Below are positions 19,163 to 31,364 of a stretch of DNA of 64,000 bases, one piece after another. The DNA is taken from contig CAWZYM010000253.1 in assembly GCA_963966185.1 (NCBI GenBank), positions 582,501-646,500 on the forward strand. Direction: 5' to 3'. Source of the stretch: Rhabditoides inermis. Lineage: Eukaryota; Nematoda; Chromadorea; Rhabditida; Rhabditidae. A program made the position numbers and the translations under genes. Numbering within the stretch: the first letter of the stretch is position 1; each line of letters opens with the position of its first letter. A model generated the notes under the pieces. That model was not told where the DNA came from. It worked only from the letters and a program-made list of their open reading frames with translations, and did no database searches.

Positions 19163-19295
19163 GAGGCAGAATTGTCGTGTTTTCTCGACGGAATCAGATT
19201 CTCCGTGTCAGATTACCCCTATTCCAATAGAAACATTTTCAAATTTGACCTCTACACGCCGGCTGGCACGCCATCGCGGGGTACACGGCGCCGAG
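19125..19295 (+). other. conserved core block with splice-like borders (reference unit 1)
   Basis: This 171-bp block follows CCAATTTTCAG and ends at CCGAG before GTGAG, so both edges match splice consensus. It is the least variable part of the unit across classes A, B and C. One plus frame is open throughout and phase-symmetric (1-1), containing FLDGIRFSVSDYPYSN, but it has no ATG. Changes between classes are mostly amino-acid altering (H/R/L, D/N, I/F, P/S), which argues against protein constraint. A conserved RNA or DNA element, or an exon of a non-coding transcript, fits better. Confidence 0.5.
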
Positions 19296-19390
19296 GTGAG
19301 ACTATGGCGGCGGGCTTCAAACAGAGTGAGGCGGTCGCAGTGGGTCACAGGGTCAACCGATTGGGGTGATCAATAGCTCTATCGATTCCT

Positions 19391-19404
19391 CTCGGCAATC
19401 CGAG
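19391..19404 (+). other. small hairpin downstream of the core block (reference unit 1)
   Basis: CTCGG-CAAT-CCGAG is a perfect 5-bp stem with a 4-nt loop. Class B has CTCGA, giving one mismatch. The terminal unit changes only the loop (CACT). Confidence 0.5.
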
Positions 19405-19504
19405 TCTCCCTATCCACTTCTTGTATCCTTATTTTGAGTTTCAGTACTCAATTTGAAGGTCACAATTTCGTTCACTACAGTGATGTATCTATCTGATCAC
19501 AGTC

Positions 19505-19526
19505 AGTCTCTTGTGAGACTTTTTTT
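19505..19526 (+). terminator. hairpin followed by a T-run (reference unit 1)
   Basis: AGTCTC-TTGT-GAGACT is followed directly by six or seven T. In class C the loop is TTGA and the stem GTCTC/GAGAC is kept, again before a T-run. T-runs of this length can end RNA polymerase III transcription. There is no recognisable A/B box, so this is only a structural call. Confidence 0.35.
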
Positions 19527-19587
19527 AAAGTTCGAAACGTACACAACAAACTGGTAGGGTTGATCTGTTTTGATTTCACGAACCCGG

Positions 19588-19593
19588 AATAAA
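19588..19593 (+). promoter_or_regulatory. AATAAA motif 1 of the unit (reference unit 1)
   Basis: AATAAA in CCCGGAATAAAAAG. It is present in class A units. In unit 16 it reads GAAGAAAAAG and is lost; in unit 21 it is kept. Confidence 0.35.
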
Positions 19594-19896
19594 AAGTAAT
19601 TGTGTATATCGCGCAGCAGTCTCGCCCGCCCCTGGCAAGGCACCAGTCAGAGAGAGTCGACTGTTTATGACCGGCCCCTCCTCTCGCGCACCGGACCATG
19701 TGCCACTCTGCTCTTCCCTTTCACTCTCATTGATTGTGCTTGCGTTCTCGCCTCGCCTCGCTGTTGCGCGTACTCGTACTGTTTCCAAAACATCATTTGT
19801 TAGTGAACATCACTTTGAGTTGTTTCTTTCTCTGTCTCTCACAGTCTGTCTCTACTCTCTGCTCTTTCAGTTTTCTTTCTCGCTCTCCAATCGGTA

Positions 19897-20066
19897 TTTT
19901 TTTTGTCTTGCAGTTGCGGGCGCGCCCCAAGTCCGCTCACTCATTTTTGTTTCGCAATACACTGGTCACACAGTCTCCTGGCTTTTTTTTTCTTGCAGTT
20001 GCAGGCGCGCCCCAAGTCCGCTGGCTCACTTTTGTTTCGCAACACTCCGGTCACACAGTCTCCTGC
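19897..20066 (+). repeat. tandem duplication of an 84-bp polypyrimidine-AG module (reference unit 1)
   Basis: Two copies of T8-9 + CTTGCAGTTGC + GGCGCGCCCCAAGTCCGCT + TTTTGTTTCGCAA + GGTCACACAGTCTCCTG follow each other. Each carries a strong 3' splice-site-like TTGCAG. Class C units have a single copy, so the duplication marks class A. Confidence 0.8.
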
Positions 20067-20206
20067 CACTCGGCTCCTCCCCCACTCACTCACTCACTCT
20101 GTTCTCGCCTCGCCTCGCGGTTTTGCGCGAGCTGTTTTCAACTTCTCTGTTCTACTTCAAACATTTTTATACCGTACTCCAAAGTCCGTACGGTTACAGT
20201 ACTCTC

Positions 20207-20212
20207 AATAAA
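20207..20212 (+). promoter_or_regulatory. AATAAA motif 2 of the unit (reference unit 1)
   Basis: AATAAA in CTCTCAATAAAACAATAAT, conserved in classes A and C. Its position after the acceptor-like modules and about 1.7 kb after the TATA motif would suit a polyadenylation signal of a plus-strand unit transcript. Confidence 0.4.
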
Positions 20213-20360
20213 ACAATAATCCGTCTACCTAAAACTGTTCGCTCATTTTCGCATCACAACTCTTTCTCTGCCTCTCACTCATCTCTCTTTCTCAGAAAGA
20301 GAGACGCTCTTCAGTGCGAAGGTAGTGTCTTCTCTTCTTAGTTCATAGTTAGTTGATAGT

Positions 20361-20361
20361 T

Positions 20362-20419
<58 letters not shown>
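20361..20419 (+). repeat. (CT)n microsatellite of the unit (reference unit 1)
   Basis: A near-perfect CT run of about 55-60 bp close to the 3' end of each full class A unit. Its length accounts for nearly all length variation between class A units (2023-2036 bp). Confidence 0.95.
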
Positions 20420-20421
<2 letters not shown>

Positions 20422-20519
20422 ACCCCTCTTTCTCCTGCGTGCACCCTCATTACTCCCTCGTTTTGCCTCCGACACCTCTCCCTCATCATCGAAAAAGGTC
20501 CGTCTTAGTCAGTAGCTAG

Positions 20520-22390
20520 TCTGCTCTCTACTAGAGTGCGCGCCAGCACTCTATATATACTTTCGATCTTGAAATGGGACATGTGATCAAAGGGGACATC
20601 GTCCGCGCGCGCGTCGCGCCCTCTTTCGGCGGTCGCTGTCGCTCGCTCCAGGCAGCCACGTCTTCGCCCCTTCACCAGCACCTACTTCTATATCGAATCT
20701 CTACGTCCTGAAAGTTTCACGTCTCTATCTCTTTTCTCGTTCTCGCAAAGCCTCTCGCAAAATGGCTTCTTTTTTCGCGCGACCGCGTTTTGCGCGCTCC
20801 CCAGCACCTTTCACAGGCCGCGCAGCGAGACGGCGTTTGCGCTGGCGTGTAGAGCGCATTTGAATTAGTATTGGACGCGAGGGTTGGCACCATTCCGGCT
20901 ACTTTTGACTCCTGAAACAAGGACCTGAAAATGGGAAAAATTCTCGATGCGCCCAGTTGTCTCAACTATTTTGCAATCGCACTCTAACCGTCTGCCGTGC
21001 TCTCTCGCCTACCCCGCCGCGATTGAATAGAGGCGATTTCTCTCTCCGAGTCACTCTTCTGGCGCTCGCCGCGGGCGTATCTTTGCGTTTCATGACATGA
21101 AATTTGACATGCACCTTCTACTCACGTCATCTGACGTCTCCTCCAATTTTCAGCGCATTTCGCCGACATTTGGCGACTTTACGCAGTAAAGGAGGCAGAA
21201 TTGTCGTGTTTTCTCGACGGAATCAGATTCTCCGTGTCAGATTACCCCTATTCCAATAGAAACATTTTCAAATTTGACCTCTACACGCCGGCTGGCACGC
21301 CATCGCGGGGTACACGGCGCCGAGGTGAGACTATGGCGGCGGGCTTCAAACAGAGTGAGGCGGTCGCAGTGGGTCACAGGGTCAACCGATTGGGGTGATC
21401 AATAGCTCTATCGATTCCTCTCGGCAATCCGAGTCTCCCTATCCACTTCTTGTATCCTTATTTTGAGTTTCAGTACTCAATTTGAAGGTCACAATTTCGT
21501 TCACTACAGTGATGTATCTATCTGATCACAGTCAGTCTCTTGTGAGACTTTTTTTAAAGTTCGAAACGTACACAACAAACTGGTAGGGTTGATCTGTTTT
21601 GATTTCACGAACCCGGAATAAAAAGTAATTGTGTATATCGCGCAGCAGTCTCGCCCGCCCCTGGCAAGGCACCAGTCAGAGAGAGTCGACTGTTTATGAC
21701 CGGCCCCTCCTCTCGCGCACCGGACCATGTGCCACTCTGCTCTTCCCTTTCACTCTCATTGATTGTGCTTGCGTTCTCGCCTCGCCTCGCTGTTGCGCGT
21801 ACTCGTACTGTTTCCAAAACATCATTTGTTAGTGAACATCACTTTGAGTTGTTTCTTTCTCTGTCTCTCACAGTCTGTCTCTACTCTCTGCTCTTTCAGT
21901 TTTCTTTCTCGCTCTCCAATCGGTATTTTTTTTGTCTTGCAGTTGCGGGCGCGCCCCAAGTCCGCTCACTCATTTTTGTTTCGCAATACACTGGTCACAC
22001 AGTCTCCTGGCTTTTTTTTTCTTGCAGTTGCAGGCGCGCCCCAAGTCCGCTGGCTCACTTTTGTTTCGCAACACTCCGGTCACACAGTCTCCTGCCACTC
22101 GGCTCCTCCCCCACTCACTCACTCACTCTGTTCTCGCCTCGCCTCGCGGTTTTGCGCGAGCTGTTTTCAACTTCTCTGTTCTACTTCAAACATTTTTATA
22201 CCGTACTCCAAAGTCCGTACGGTTACAGTACTCTCAATAAAACAATAATCCGTCTACCTAAAACTGTTCGCTCATTTTCGCATCACAACTCTTTCTCTGC
22301 CTCTCACTCATCTCTCTTTCTCAGAAAGAGAGACGCTCTTCAGTGCGAAGGTAGTGTCTTCTCTTCTTAGTTCATAGTTAGTTGATAGTT

Positions 22391-22452
<62 letters not shown>

Positions 22453-22550
22453 ACCCCTCTTTCTCCTGCGTGCACCCTCATTACTCCCTCGTTTTGCCTC
22501 CGACACCTCTCCCTCATCATCGAAAAAGGTCCGTCTTAGTCAGTAGCTAG
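20520..22550 (+). repeat. array unit 2, class A (2031 bp)
   Basis: I see no difference from unit 1 outside the (CT)n tract. Confidence 0.95.
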
Positions 22551-24421
22551 TCTGCTCTCTACTAGAGTGCGCGCCAGCACTCTATATATACTTTCGATCT
22601 TGAAATGGGACATGTGATCAAAGGGGACATCGTCCGCGCGCGCGTCGCGCCCTCTTTCGGCGGTCGCTGTCGCTCGCTCCAGGCAGCCACGTCTTCGCCC
22701 CTTCACCAGCACCTACTTCTATATCGAATCTCTACGTCCTGAAAGTTTCACGTCTCTATCTCTTTTCTCGTTCTCGCAAAGCCTCTCGCAAAATGGCTTC
22801 TTTTTTCGCGCGACCGCGTTTTGCGCGCTCCCCAGCACCTTTCACAGGCCGCGCAGCGAGACGGCGTTTGCGCTGGCGTGTAGAGCGCATTTGAATTAGT
22901 ATTGGACGCGAGGGTTGGCACCATTCCGGCTACTTTTGACTCCTGAAACAAGGACCTGAAAATGGGAAAAATTCTCGATGCGCCCAGTTGTCTCAACTAT
23001 TTTGCAATCGCACTCTAACCGTCTGCCGTGCTCTCTCGCCTACCCCGCCGCGATTGAATAGAGGCGATTTCTCTCTCCGAGTCACTCTTCTGGCGCTCGC
23101 CGCGGGCGTATCTTTGCGTTTCATGACATGAAATTTGACATGCACCTTCTACTCACGTCATCTGACGTCTCCTCCAATTTTCAGCGCATTTCGCCGACAT
23201 TTGGCGACTTTACGCAGTAAAGGAGGCAGAATTGTCGTGTTTTCTCGACGGAATCAGATTCTCCGTGTCAGATTACCCCTATTCCAATAGAAACATTTTC
23301 AAATTTGACCTCTACACGCCGGCTGGCACGCCATCGCGGGGTACACGGCGCCGAGGTGAGACTATGGCGGCGGGCTTCAAACAGAGTGAGGCGGTCGCAG
23401 TGGGTCACAGGGTCAACCGATTGGGGTGATCAATAGCTCTATCGATTCCTCTCGGCAATCCGAGTCTCCCTATCCACTTCTTGTATCCTTATTTTGAGTT
23501 TCAGTACTCAATTTGAAGGTCACAATTTCGTTCACTACAGTGATGTATCTATCTGATCACAGTCAGTCTCTTGTGAGACTTTTTTTAAAGTTCGAAACGT
23601 ACACAACAAACTGGTAGGGTTGATCTGTTTTGATTTCACGAACCCGGAATAAAAAGTAATTGTGTATATCGCGCAGCAGTCTCGCCCGCCCCTGGCAAGG
23701 CACCAGTCAGAGAGAGTCGACTGTTTATGACCGGCCCCTCCTCTCGCGCACCGGACCATGTGCCACTCTGCTCTTCCCTTTCACTCTCATTGATTGTGCT
23801 TGCGTTCTCGCCTCGCCTCGCTGTTGCGCGTACTCGTACTGTTTCCAAAACATCATTTGTTAGTGAACATCACTTTGAGTTGTTTCTTTCTCTGTCTCTC
23901 ACAGTCTGTCTCTACTCTCTGCTCTTTCAGTTTTCTTTCTCGCTCTCCAATCGGTATTTTTTTTGTCTTGCAGTTGCGGGCGCGCCCCAAGTCCGCTCAC
24001 TCATTTTTGTTTCGCAATACACTGGTCACACAGTCTCCTGGCTTTTTTTTTCTTGCAGTTGCAGGCGCGCCCCAAGTCCGCTGGCTCACTTTTGTTTCGC
24101 AACACTCCGGTCACACAGTCTCCTGCCACTCGGCTCCTCCCCCACTCACTCACTCACTCTGTTCTCGCCTCGCCTCGCGGTTTTGCGCGAGCTGTTTTCA
24201 ACTTCTCTGTTCTACTTCAAACATTTTTATACCGTACTCCAAAGTCCGTACGGTTACAGTACTCTCAATAAAACAATAATCCGTCTACCTAAAACTGTTC
24301 GCTCATTTTCGCATCACAACTCTTTCTCTGCCTCTCACTCATCTCTCTTTCTCAGAAAGAGAGACGCTCTTCAGTGCGAAGGTAGTGTCTTCTCTTCTTA
24401 GTTCATAGTTAGTTGATAGTT

Positions 24422-24483
<62 letters not shown>

Positions 24484-24581
24484 ACCCCTCTTTCTCCTGC
24501 GTGCACCCTCATTACTCCCTCGTTTTGCCTCCGACACCTCTCCCTCATCATCGAAAAAGGTCCGTCTTAGTCAGTAGCTAG
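22551..24581 (+). repeat. array unit 3, class A (2031 bp)
   Basis: Same length as unit 2 and apparently identical to it. Confidence 0.95.
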
Positions 24582-26461
24582 TCTGCTCTCTACTAGAGTG
24601 CGCGCCAGCACTCTATATATACTTTCGATCTTGAAATGGGACATGTGATCAAAGGGGACATCGTCCGCGCGCGCGTCGCGCCCTCTTTCGGCGGTCGCTG
24701 TCGCTCGCTCCAGGCAGCCACGTCTTCGCCCCTTCACCAGCACCTACTTCTATATCGAATCTCTACGTCCTGAAAGTTTCACGTCTCTATCTCTTTTCTC
24801 GTTCTCGCAAAGCCTCTCGCAAAATGGCTTCTTTTTTCGCGCGACCGCGTTTTGCGCGCTCCCCAGCACCTTTCACAGGCCGCGCAGCGAGACGGCGTTT
24901 GCGCTGGCGTGTAGAGCGCATTTGAATTAGTATTGGACGCGAGGGTTGGCACCATTCCGGCTACTTTTGACTCCTGAAACAAGGACCTGAAAATGGGAAA
25001 AATTCTCGATGCGCCCAGTTGTCTCAACTATTTTGCAATCGCACTCTAACCGTCTGCCGTGCTCTCTCGCCTACCCCGCCGCGATTGAATAGAGGCGATT
25101 TCTCTCTCCGAGTCACTCTTCTGGCGCTCGCCGCGGGCGTATCTTTGCGTTTCATGACATGAAATTTGACATGCACCTTCTACTCACGTCATCTGACGTC
25201 TCCTCCAATTTTCAGCGCATTTCGCCGACATTTGGCGACTTTACGCAGTAAAGGAGGCAGAATTGTCGTGTTTTCTCGACGGAATCAGATTCTCCGTGTC
25301 AGATTACCCCTATTCCAATAGAAACATTTTCAAATTTGACCTCTACACGCCGGCTGGCACGCCATCGCGGGGTACACGGCGCCGAGGTGAGACTATGGCG
25401 GCGGGCTTCAAACAGAGTGAGGCGGTCGCAGTGGGTCACAGGGTCAACCGATTGGGGTGATCAATAGCTCTATCGATTCCTCTCGGCAATCCGAGTCTCC
25501 CTATCCACTTCTTGTATCCTTATTTTGAGTTTCAGTACTCAATTTGAAGGTCACAATTTCGTTCACTACAGTGATGTATCTATCTGATCACAGTCAGTCT
25601 CTTGTGAGACTTTTTTTAAAGTTCGAAACGTACACAACAAACTGGTAAGGGTTGATCTGTTTTGATTTCACGAACGGAATAAAAAGTAATTGTGTATATC
25701 GCGCAGCAGTCTCGCCCGCCCCTGGCAAGGCACCAGTCAGAGAGAGTCGACTGTTTATGACCGGCCCCCTCCTCTCGCGCACCGGACCATGTGCCACTCT
25801 GCTCTTCCCTTTCACTCTCATTGATTGTGCTTGCGTTCTCGCCTCGCCTCGCTGTTGCGCGTACTCGTACTGTTTCCAAAACATCATTTGTTAGTGAACA
25901 TCACTTTGAGTTGTTTCTTTCTCTGTCTCTCACAGTCTGTCTCTACTCTCTGCTCTTTCAGTTTTCTTTCTCGCTCTCCCAATCGGTATTTTTTTTGTCT
26001 TGCAGTTGCGGGCGCGCCCCAAGTCCGCTCACTTCATTTTTGTTTCGCAATACACACTGGGTCACACAGTCTCCTGGCTTTTTTTTTCTTGCAGTTGCAG
26101 GCGCGCCCCCAAGTCCGCTGGCTCACTTTTGTTTCGCAACACTCCGGTCACACAGTCTCCTGCCACTCGGCTCCTCCCCCACTCACTCACTCACTCTGTT
26201 CTCGCCTCGCCTCGCGGTTTTGCGCGAGCTGTTTTCAACTTCTCTGTTCTACTTCAAACATTTTTATACCGTACTCCAAAGTCCGTACGGTTACAGTACT
26301 CTCAATAAAACAATAATCCGTCTACCTAAAACTGTTCGCTCATTTTTCGGCATCACAACTCTTTCTCTGCCTCTCACTCATCTCTCTTTCTCAGAAAGAG
26401 AGACGCTCTTCAGTGCGAAGGTAGTGTCTTCTCTTCTTAGTTCATAGTTTAGTTGATAGTT

Positions 26462-26519
<58 letters not shown>

Positions 26520-26617
26520 ACCCCTCTTTCTCCTGCGTGCACCCTCATTACTCCCTCGTTTTGCCTCCGACACCTCTCCCTCATCATCGAAAAAGGTCCG
26601 TCTTAGTCAGTAGCTAG
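24582..26617 (+). repeat. array unit 4, class A with a cluster of small indels (2036 bp)
   Basis: The first kilobase is standard. From about 25645 to 26450 there are roughly nine small insertions or deletions, mostly in homopolymers or short repeats (TAAGGG for TAGGG, CCCCC for CCCC, TTTAG for TTAG, ACACACTGGG for ACACTGG). No other unit has them. This pattern resembles unpolished long-read sequence. Confidence 0.9.
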
Positions 26618-28488
26618 TCTGCTCTCTACTAGAGTGCGCGCCAGCACTCTATATATACTTTCGATCTTGAAATGGGACATGTGATCAAAGGGGACATCGT
26701 CCGCGCGCGCGTCGCGCCCTCTTTCGGCGGTCGCTGTCGCTCGCTCCAGGCAGCCACGTCTTCGCCCCTTCACCAGCACCTACTTCTATATCGAATCTCT
26801 ACGTCCTGAAAGTTTCACGTCTCTATCTCTTTTCTCGTTCTCGCAAAGCCTCTCGCAAAATGGCTTCTTTTTTCGCGCGACCGCGTTTTGCGCGCTCCCC
26901 AGCACCTTTCACAGGCCGCGCAGCGAGACGGCGTTTGCGCTGGCGTGTAGAGCGCATTTGAATTAGTATTGGACGCGAGGGTTGGCACCATTCCGGCTAC
27001 TTTTGACTCCTGAAACAAGGACCTGAAAATGGGAAAAATTCTCGATGCGCCCAGTTGTCTCAACTATTTTGCAATCGCACTCTAACCGTCTGCCGTGCTC
27101 TCTCGCCTACCCCGCCGCGATTGAATAGAGGCGATTTCTCTCTCCGAGTCACTCTTCTGGCGCTCGCCGCGGGCGTATCTTTGCGTTTCATGACATGAAA
27201 TTTGACATGCACCTTCTACTCACGTCATCTGACGTCTCCTCCAATTTTCAGCGCATTTCGCCGACATTTGGCGACTTTACGCAGTAAAGGAGGCAGAATT
27301 GTCGTGTTTTCTCGACGGAATCAGATTCTCCGTGTCAGATTACCCCTATTCCAATAGAAACATTTTCAAATTTGACCTCTACACGCCGGCTGGCACGCCA
27401 TCGCGGGGTACACGGCGCCGAGGTGAGACTATGGCGGCGGGCTTCAAACAGAGTGAGGCGGTCGCAGTGGGTCACAGGGTCAACCGATTGGGGTGATCAA
27501 TAGCTCTATCGATTCCTCTCGGCAATCCGAGTCTCCCTATCCACTTCTTGTATCCTTATTTTGAGTTTCAGTACTCAATTTGAAGGTCACAATTTCGTTC
27601 ACTACAGTGATGTATCTATCTGATCACAGTCAGTCTCTTGTGAGACTTTTTTTAAAGTTCGAAACGTACACAACAAACTGGTAGGGTTGATCTGTTTTGA
27701 TTTCACGAACCCGGAATAAAAAGTAATTGTGTATATCGCGCAGCAGTCTCGCCCGCCCCTGGCAAGGCACCAGTCAGAGAGAGTCGACTGTTTATGACCG
27801 GCCCCTCCTCTCGCGCACCGGACCATGTGCCACTCTGCTCTTCCCTTTCACTCTCATTGATTGTGCTTGCGTTCTCGCCTCGCCTCGCTGTTGCGCGTAC
27901 TCGTACTGTTTCCAAAACATCATTTGTTAGTGAACATCACTTTGAGTTGTTTCTTTCTCTGTCTCTCACAGTCTGTCTCTACTCTCTGCTCTTTCAGTTT
28001 TCTTTCTCGCTCTCCAATCGGTATTTTTTTTGTCTTGCAGTTGCGGGCGCGCCCCAAGTCCGCTCACTCATTTTTGTTTCGCAATACACTGGTCACACAG
28101 TCTCCTGGCTTTTTTTTTCTTGCAGTTGCAGGCGCGCCCCAAGTCCGCTGGCTCACTTTTGTTTCGCAACACTCCGGTCACACAGTCTCCTGCCACTCGG
28201 CTCCTCCCCCACTCACTCACTCACTCTGTTCTCGCCTCGCCTCGCGGTTTTGCGCGAGCTGTTTTCAACTTCTCTGTTCTACTTCAAACATTTTTATACC
28301 GTACTCCAAAGTCCGTACGGTTACAGTACTCTCAATAAAACAATAATCCGTCTACCTAAAACTGTTCGCTCATTTTCGCATCACAACTCTTTCTCTGCCT
28401 CTCACTCATCTCTCTTTCTCAGAAAGAGAGACGCTCTTCAGTGCGAAGGTAGTGTCTTCTCTTCTTAGTTCATAGTTAGTTGATAGTT

Positions 28489-28550
<62 letters not shown>

Positions 28551-28648
28551 ACCCCTCTTTCTCCTGCGTGCACCCTCATTACTCCCTCGTTTTGCCTCCG
28601 ACACCTCTCCCTCATCATCGAAAAAGGTCCGTCTTAGTCAGTAGCTAG
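26618..28648 (+). repeat. array unit 5, class A (2031 bp)
   Basis: A standard copy that returns to the consensus at every position where unit 4 carries an indel. Confidence 0.95.
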
Positions 28649-30519
28649 TCTGCTCTCTACTAGAGTGCGCGCCAGCACTCTATATATACTTTCGATCTTG
28701 AAATGGGACATGTGATCAAAGGGGACATCGTCCGCGCGCGCGTCGCGCCCTCTTTCGGCGGTCGCTGTCGCTCGCTCCAGGCAGCCACGTCTTCGCCCCT
28801 TCACCAGCACCTACTTCTATATCGAATCTCTACGTCCTGAAAGTTTCACGTCTCTATCTCTTTTCTCGTTCTCGCAAAGCCTCTCGCAAAATGGCTTCTT
28901 TTTTCGCGCGACCGCGTTTTGCGCGCTCCCCAGCACCTTTCACAGGCCGCGCAGCGAGACGGCGTTTGCGCTGGCGTGTAGAGCGCATTTGAATTAGTAT
29001 TGGACGCGAGGGTTGGCACCATTCCGGCTACTTTTGACTCCTGAAACAAGGACCTGAAAATGGGAAAAATTCTCGATGCGCCCAGTTGTCTCAACTATTT
29101 TGCAATCGCACTCTAACCGTCTGCCGTGCTCTCTCGCCTACCCCGCCGCGATTGAATAGAGGCGATTTCTCTCTCCGAGTCACTCTTCTGGCGCTCGCCG
29201 CGGGCGTATCTTTGCGTTTCATGACATGAAATTTGACATGCACCTTCTACTCACGTCATCTGACGTCTCCTCCAATTTTCAGCGCATTTCGCCGACATTT
29301 GGCGACTTTACGCAGTAAAGGAGGCAGAATTGTCGTGTTTTCTCGACGGAATCAGATTCTCCGTGTCAGATTACCCCTATTCCAATAGAAACATTTTCAA
29401 ATTTGACCTCTACACGCCGGCTGGCACGCCATCGCGGGGTACACGGCGCCGAGGTGAGACTATGGCGGCGGGCTTCAAACAGAGTGAGGCGGTCGCAGTG
29501 GGTCACAGGGTCAACCGATTGGGGTGATCAATAGCTCTATCGATTCCTCTCGGCAATCCGAGTCTCCCTATCCACTTCTTGTATCCTTATTTTGAGTTTC
29601 AGTACTCAATTTGAAGGTCACAATTTCGTTCACTACAGTGATGTATCTATCTGATCACAGTCAGTCTCTTGTGAGACTTTTTTTAAAGTTCGAAACGTAC
29701 ACAACAAACTGGTAGGGTTGATCTGTTTTGATTTCACGAACCCGGAATAAAAAGTAATTGTGTATATCGCGCAGCAGTCTCGCCCGCCCCTGGCAAGGCA
29801 CCAGTCAGAGAGAGTCGACTGTTTATGACCGGCCCCTCCTCTCGCGCACCGGACCATGTGCCACTCTGCTCTTCCCTTTCACTCTCATTGATTGTGCTTG
29901 CGTTCTCGCCTCGCCTCGCTGTTGCGCGTACTCGTACTGTTTCCAAAACATCATTTGTTAGTGAACATCACTTTGAGTTGTTTCTTTCTCTGTCTCTCAC
30001 AGTCTGTCTCTACTCTCTGCTCTTTCAGTTTTCTTTCTCGCTCTCCAATCGGTATTTTTTTTGTCTTGCAGTTGCGGGCGCGCCCCAAGTCCGCTCACTC
30101 ATTTTTGTTTCGCAATACACTGGTCACACAGTCTCCTGGCTTTTTTTTTCTTGCAGTTGCAGGCGCGCCCCAAGTCCGCTGGCTCACTTTTGTTTCGCAA
30201 CACTCCGGTCACACAGTCTCCTGCCACTCGGCTCCTCCCCCACTCACTCACTCACTCTGTTCTCGCCTCGCCTCGCGGTTTTGCGCGAGCTGTTTTCAAC
30301 TTCTCTGTTCTACTTCAAACATTTTTATACCGTACTCCAAAGTCCGTACGGTTACAGTACTCTCAATAAAACAATAATCCGTCTACCTAAAACTGTTCGC
30401 TCATTTTCGCATCACAACTCTTTCTCTGCCTCTCACTCATCTCTCTTTCTCAGAAAGAGAGACGCTCTTCAGTGCGAAGGTAGTGTCTTCTCTTCTTAGT
30501 TCATAGTTAGTTGATAGTT

Positions 30520-30585
<66 letters not shown>

Positions 30586-30757
30586 ACCCCTCTTTCTCCT
30601 GCGTGCACCCTCATTACTCCCTCGTTTTGCCTCCGACACCTCTCCCTCATCATCGAAAAAGGTCCGTCTTAGTCAGTAGCTTTCCGGCTACTTTTGACTC
30701 CTGAAACAAGGACTTGAAAATGGGAAAAATTCTCGATGCGCCCAGTTGTCTCAACTA
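28649..30757 (+). repeat. array unit 6, class A plus 77-bp 3' insert (2109 bp)
   Basis: A full class A copy ending in GTCAGTAGC, then an extra segment at 30681-30757. That segment copies an internal part of the unit (TTCCGGCTACTTTTGACTCC … GTCTCAACTA) with one variant, GGACTTG for GGACCTG. Confidence 0.95.
30681..30757 (+). repeat. 77-bp internal segment re-inserted at a unit junction, copy 1
   Basis: Placed between GTCAGTAGC and the next TCTGCTCTC. It duplicates the part of the unit running from TTCCGGCTACTTTTGAC to CAACTA. Confidence 0.9.
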
Positions 30758-31364
30758 TCTGCTCTCTACTAGAGTGCGCGCCAGCACTCTATATATACTT
30801 TCGATCTTGAAATGGGACATGTGATCAAAGGGGACATCGTCCGCGCGCGCGTCGCGCCCTCTTTCGGCGGTCGCTGTCGCTCGCTCCAGGCAGCCACGTC
30901 TTCGCCCCTTCACCAGCACCTACTTCTATATCGAATCTCTACGTCCTGAAAGTTTCACGTCTCTATCTCTTTTCTCGTTCTCGCAAAGCCTCTCGCAAAA
31001 TGGCTTCTTTTTTCGCGCGACCGCGTTTTGCGCGCTCCCCAGCACCTTTCACAGGCCGCGCAGCGAGACGGCGTTTGCGCTGGCGTGTAGAGCGCATTTG
31101 AATTAGTATTGGACGCGAGGGTTGGCACCATTCCGGCTACTTTTGACTCCTGAAACAAGGACCTGAAAATGGGAAAAATTCTCGATGCGCCCAGTTGTCT
31201 CAACTATTTTGCAATCGCACTCTAACCGTCTGCCGTGCTCTCTCGCCTACCCCGCCGCGATTGAATAGAGGCGATTTCTCTCTCCGAGTCACTCTTCTGG
31301 CGCTCGCCGCGGGCGTATCTTTGCGTTTCATGACATGAAATTTGACATGCACCTTCTACTCACG
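30758..31364 (+). repeat. array unit 7, truncated class A fragment (607 bp)
   Basis: Contains the hairpin/TATA start and about the first 600 bp, then stops at CTTCTACTCACG inside the ACGTCATC palindrome. The next unit starts directly. The core block and the whole 3' half are missing. The join looks like an unequal deletion. Confidence 0.95.

Larger units (their letters stand above)
18491..20519 (+). repeat. array unit 1, class A (2029 bp)
   Basis: First unit of the array and the reference used here for the internal elements. Unlike the later units it is preceded by unrelated sequence (…TTTCGTTTTG) rather than GTCAGTAGCTAG, so the array boundary is exact at its 5' end. Confidence 0.95.

Noticed and set aside
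19667..20341. 224-codon plus-strand open frame in every class A unit, Ser/Leu/Arg-rich, starting with ATG
   Set aside because: It is built from CT-rich sequence. Between class A and C most differences change the amino acid, the frame does not hold its length, and it runs through the tandem acceptor-like modules. This looks like an open frame by composition.
18491..20519. Unit as 5S rRNA, U-snRNA, tRNA, spliced-leader, histone or rDNA spacer repeat
   Set aside because: I looked for the conserved sequences of these genes and for A/B boxes and found none in the unit.
22308..22520. Arg-Glu repeat ORFs at the end of array units
   Set aside because: These are translations of the (CT)n tract on the minus strand.
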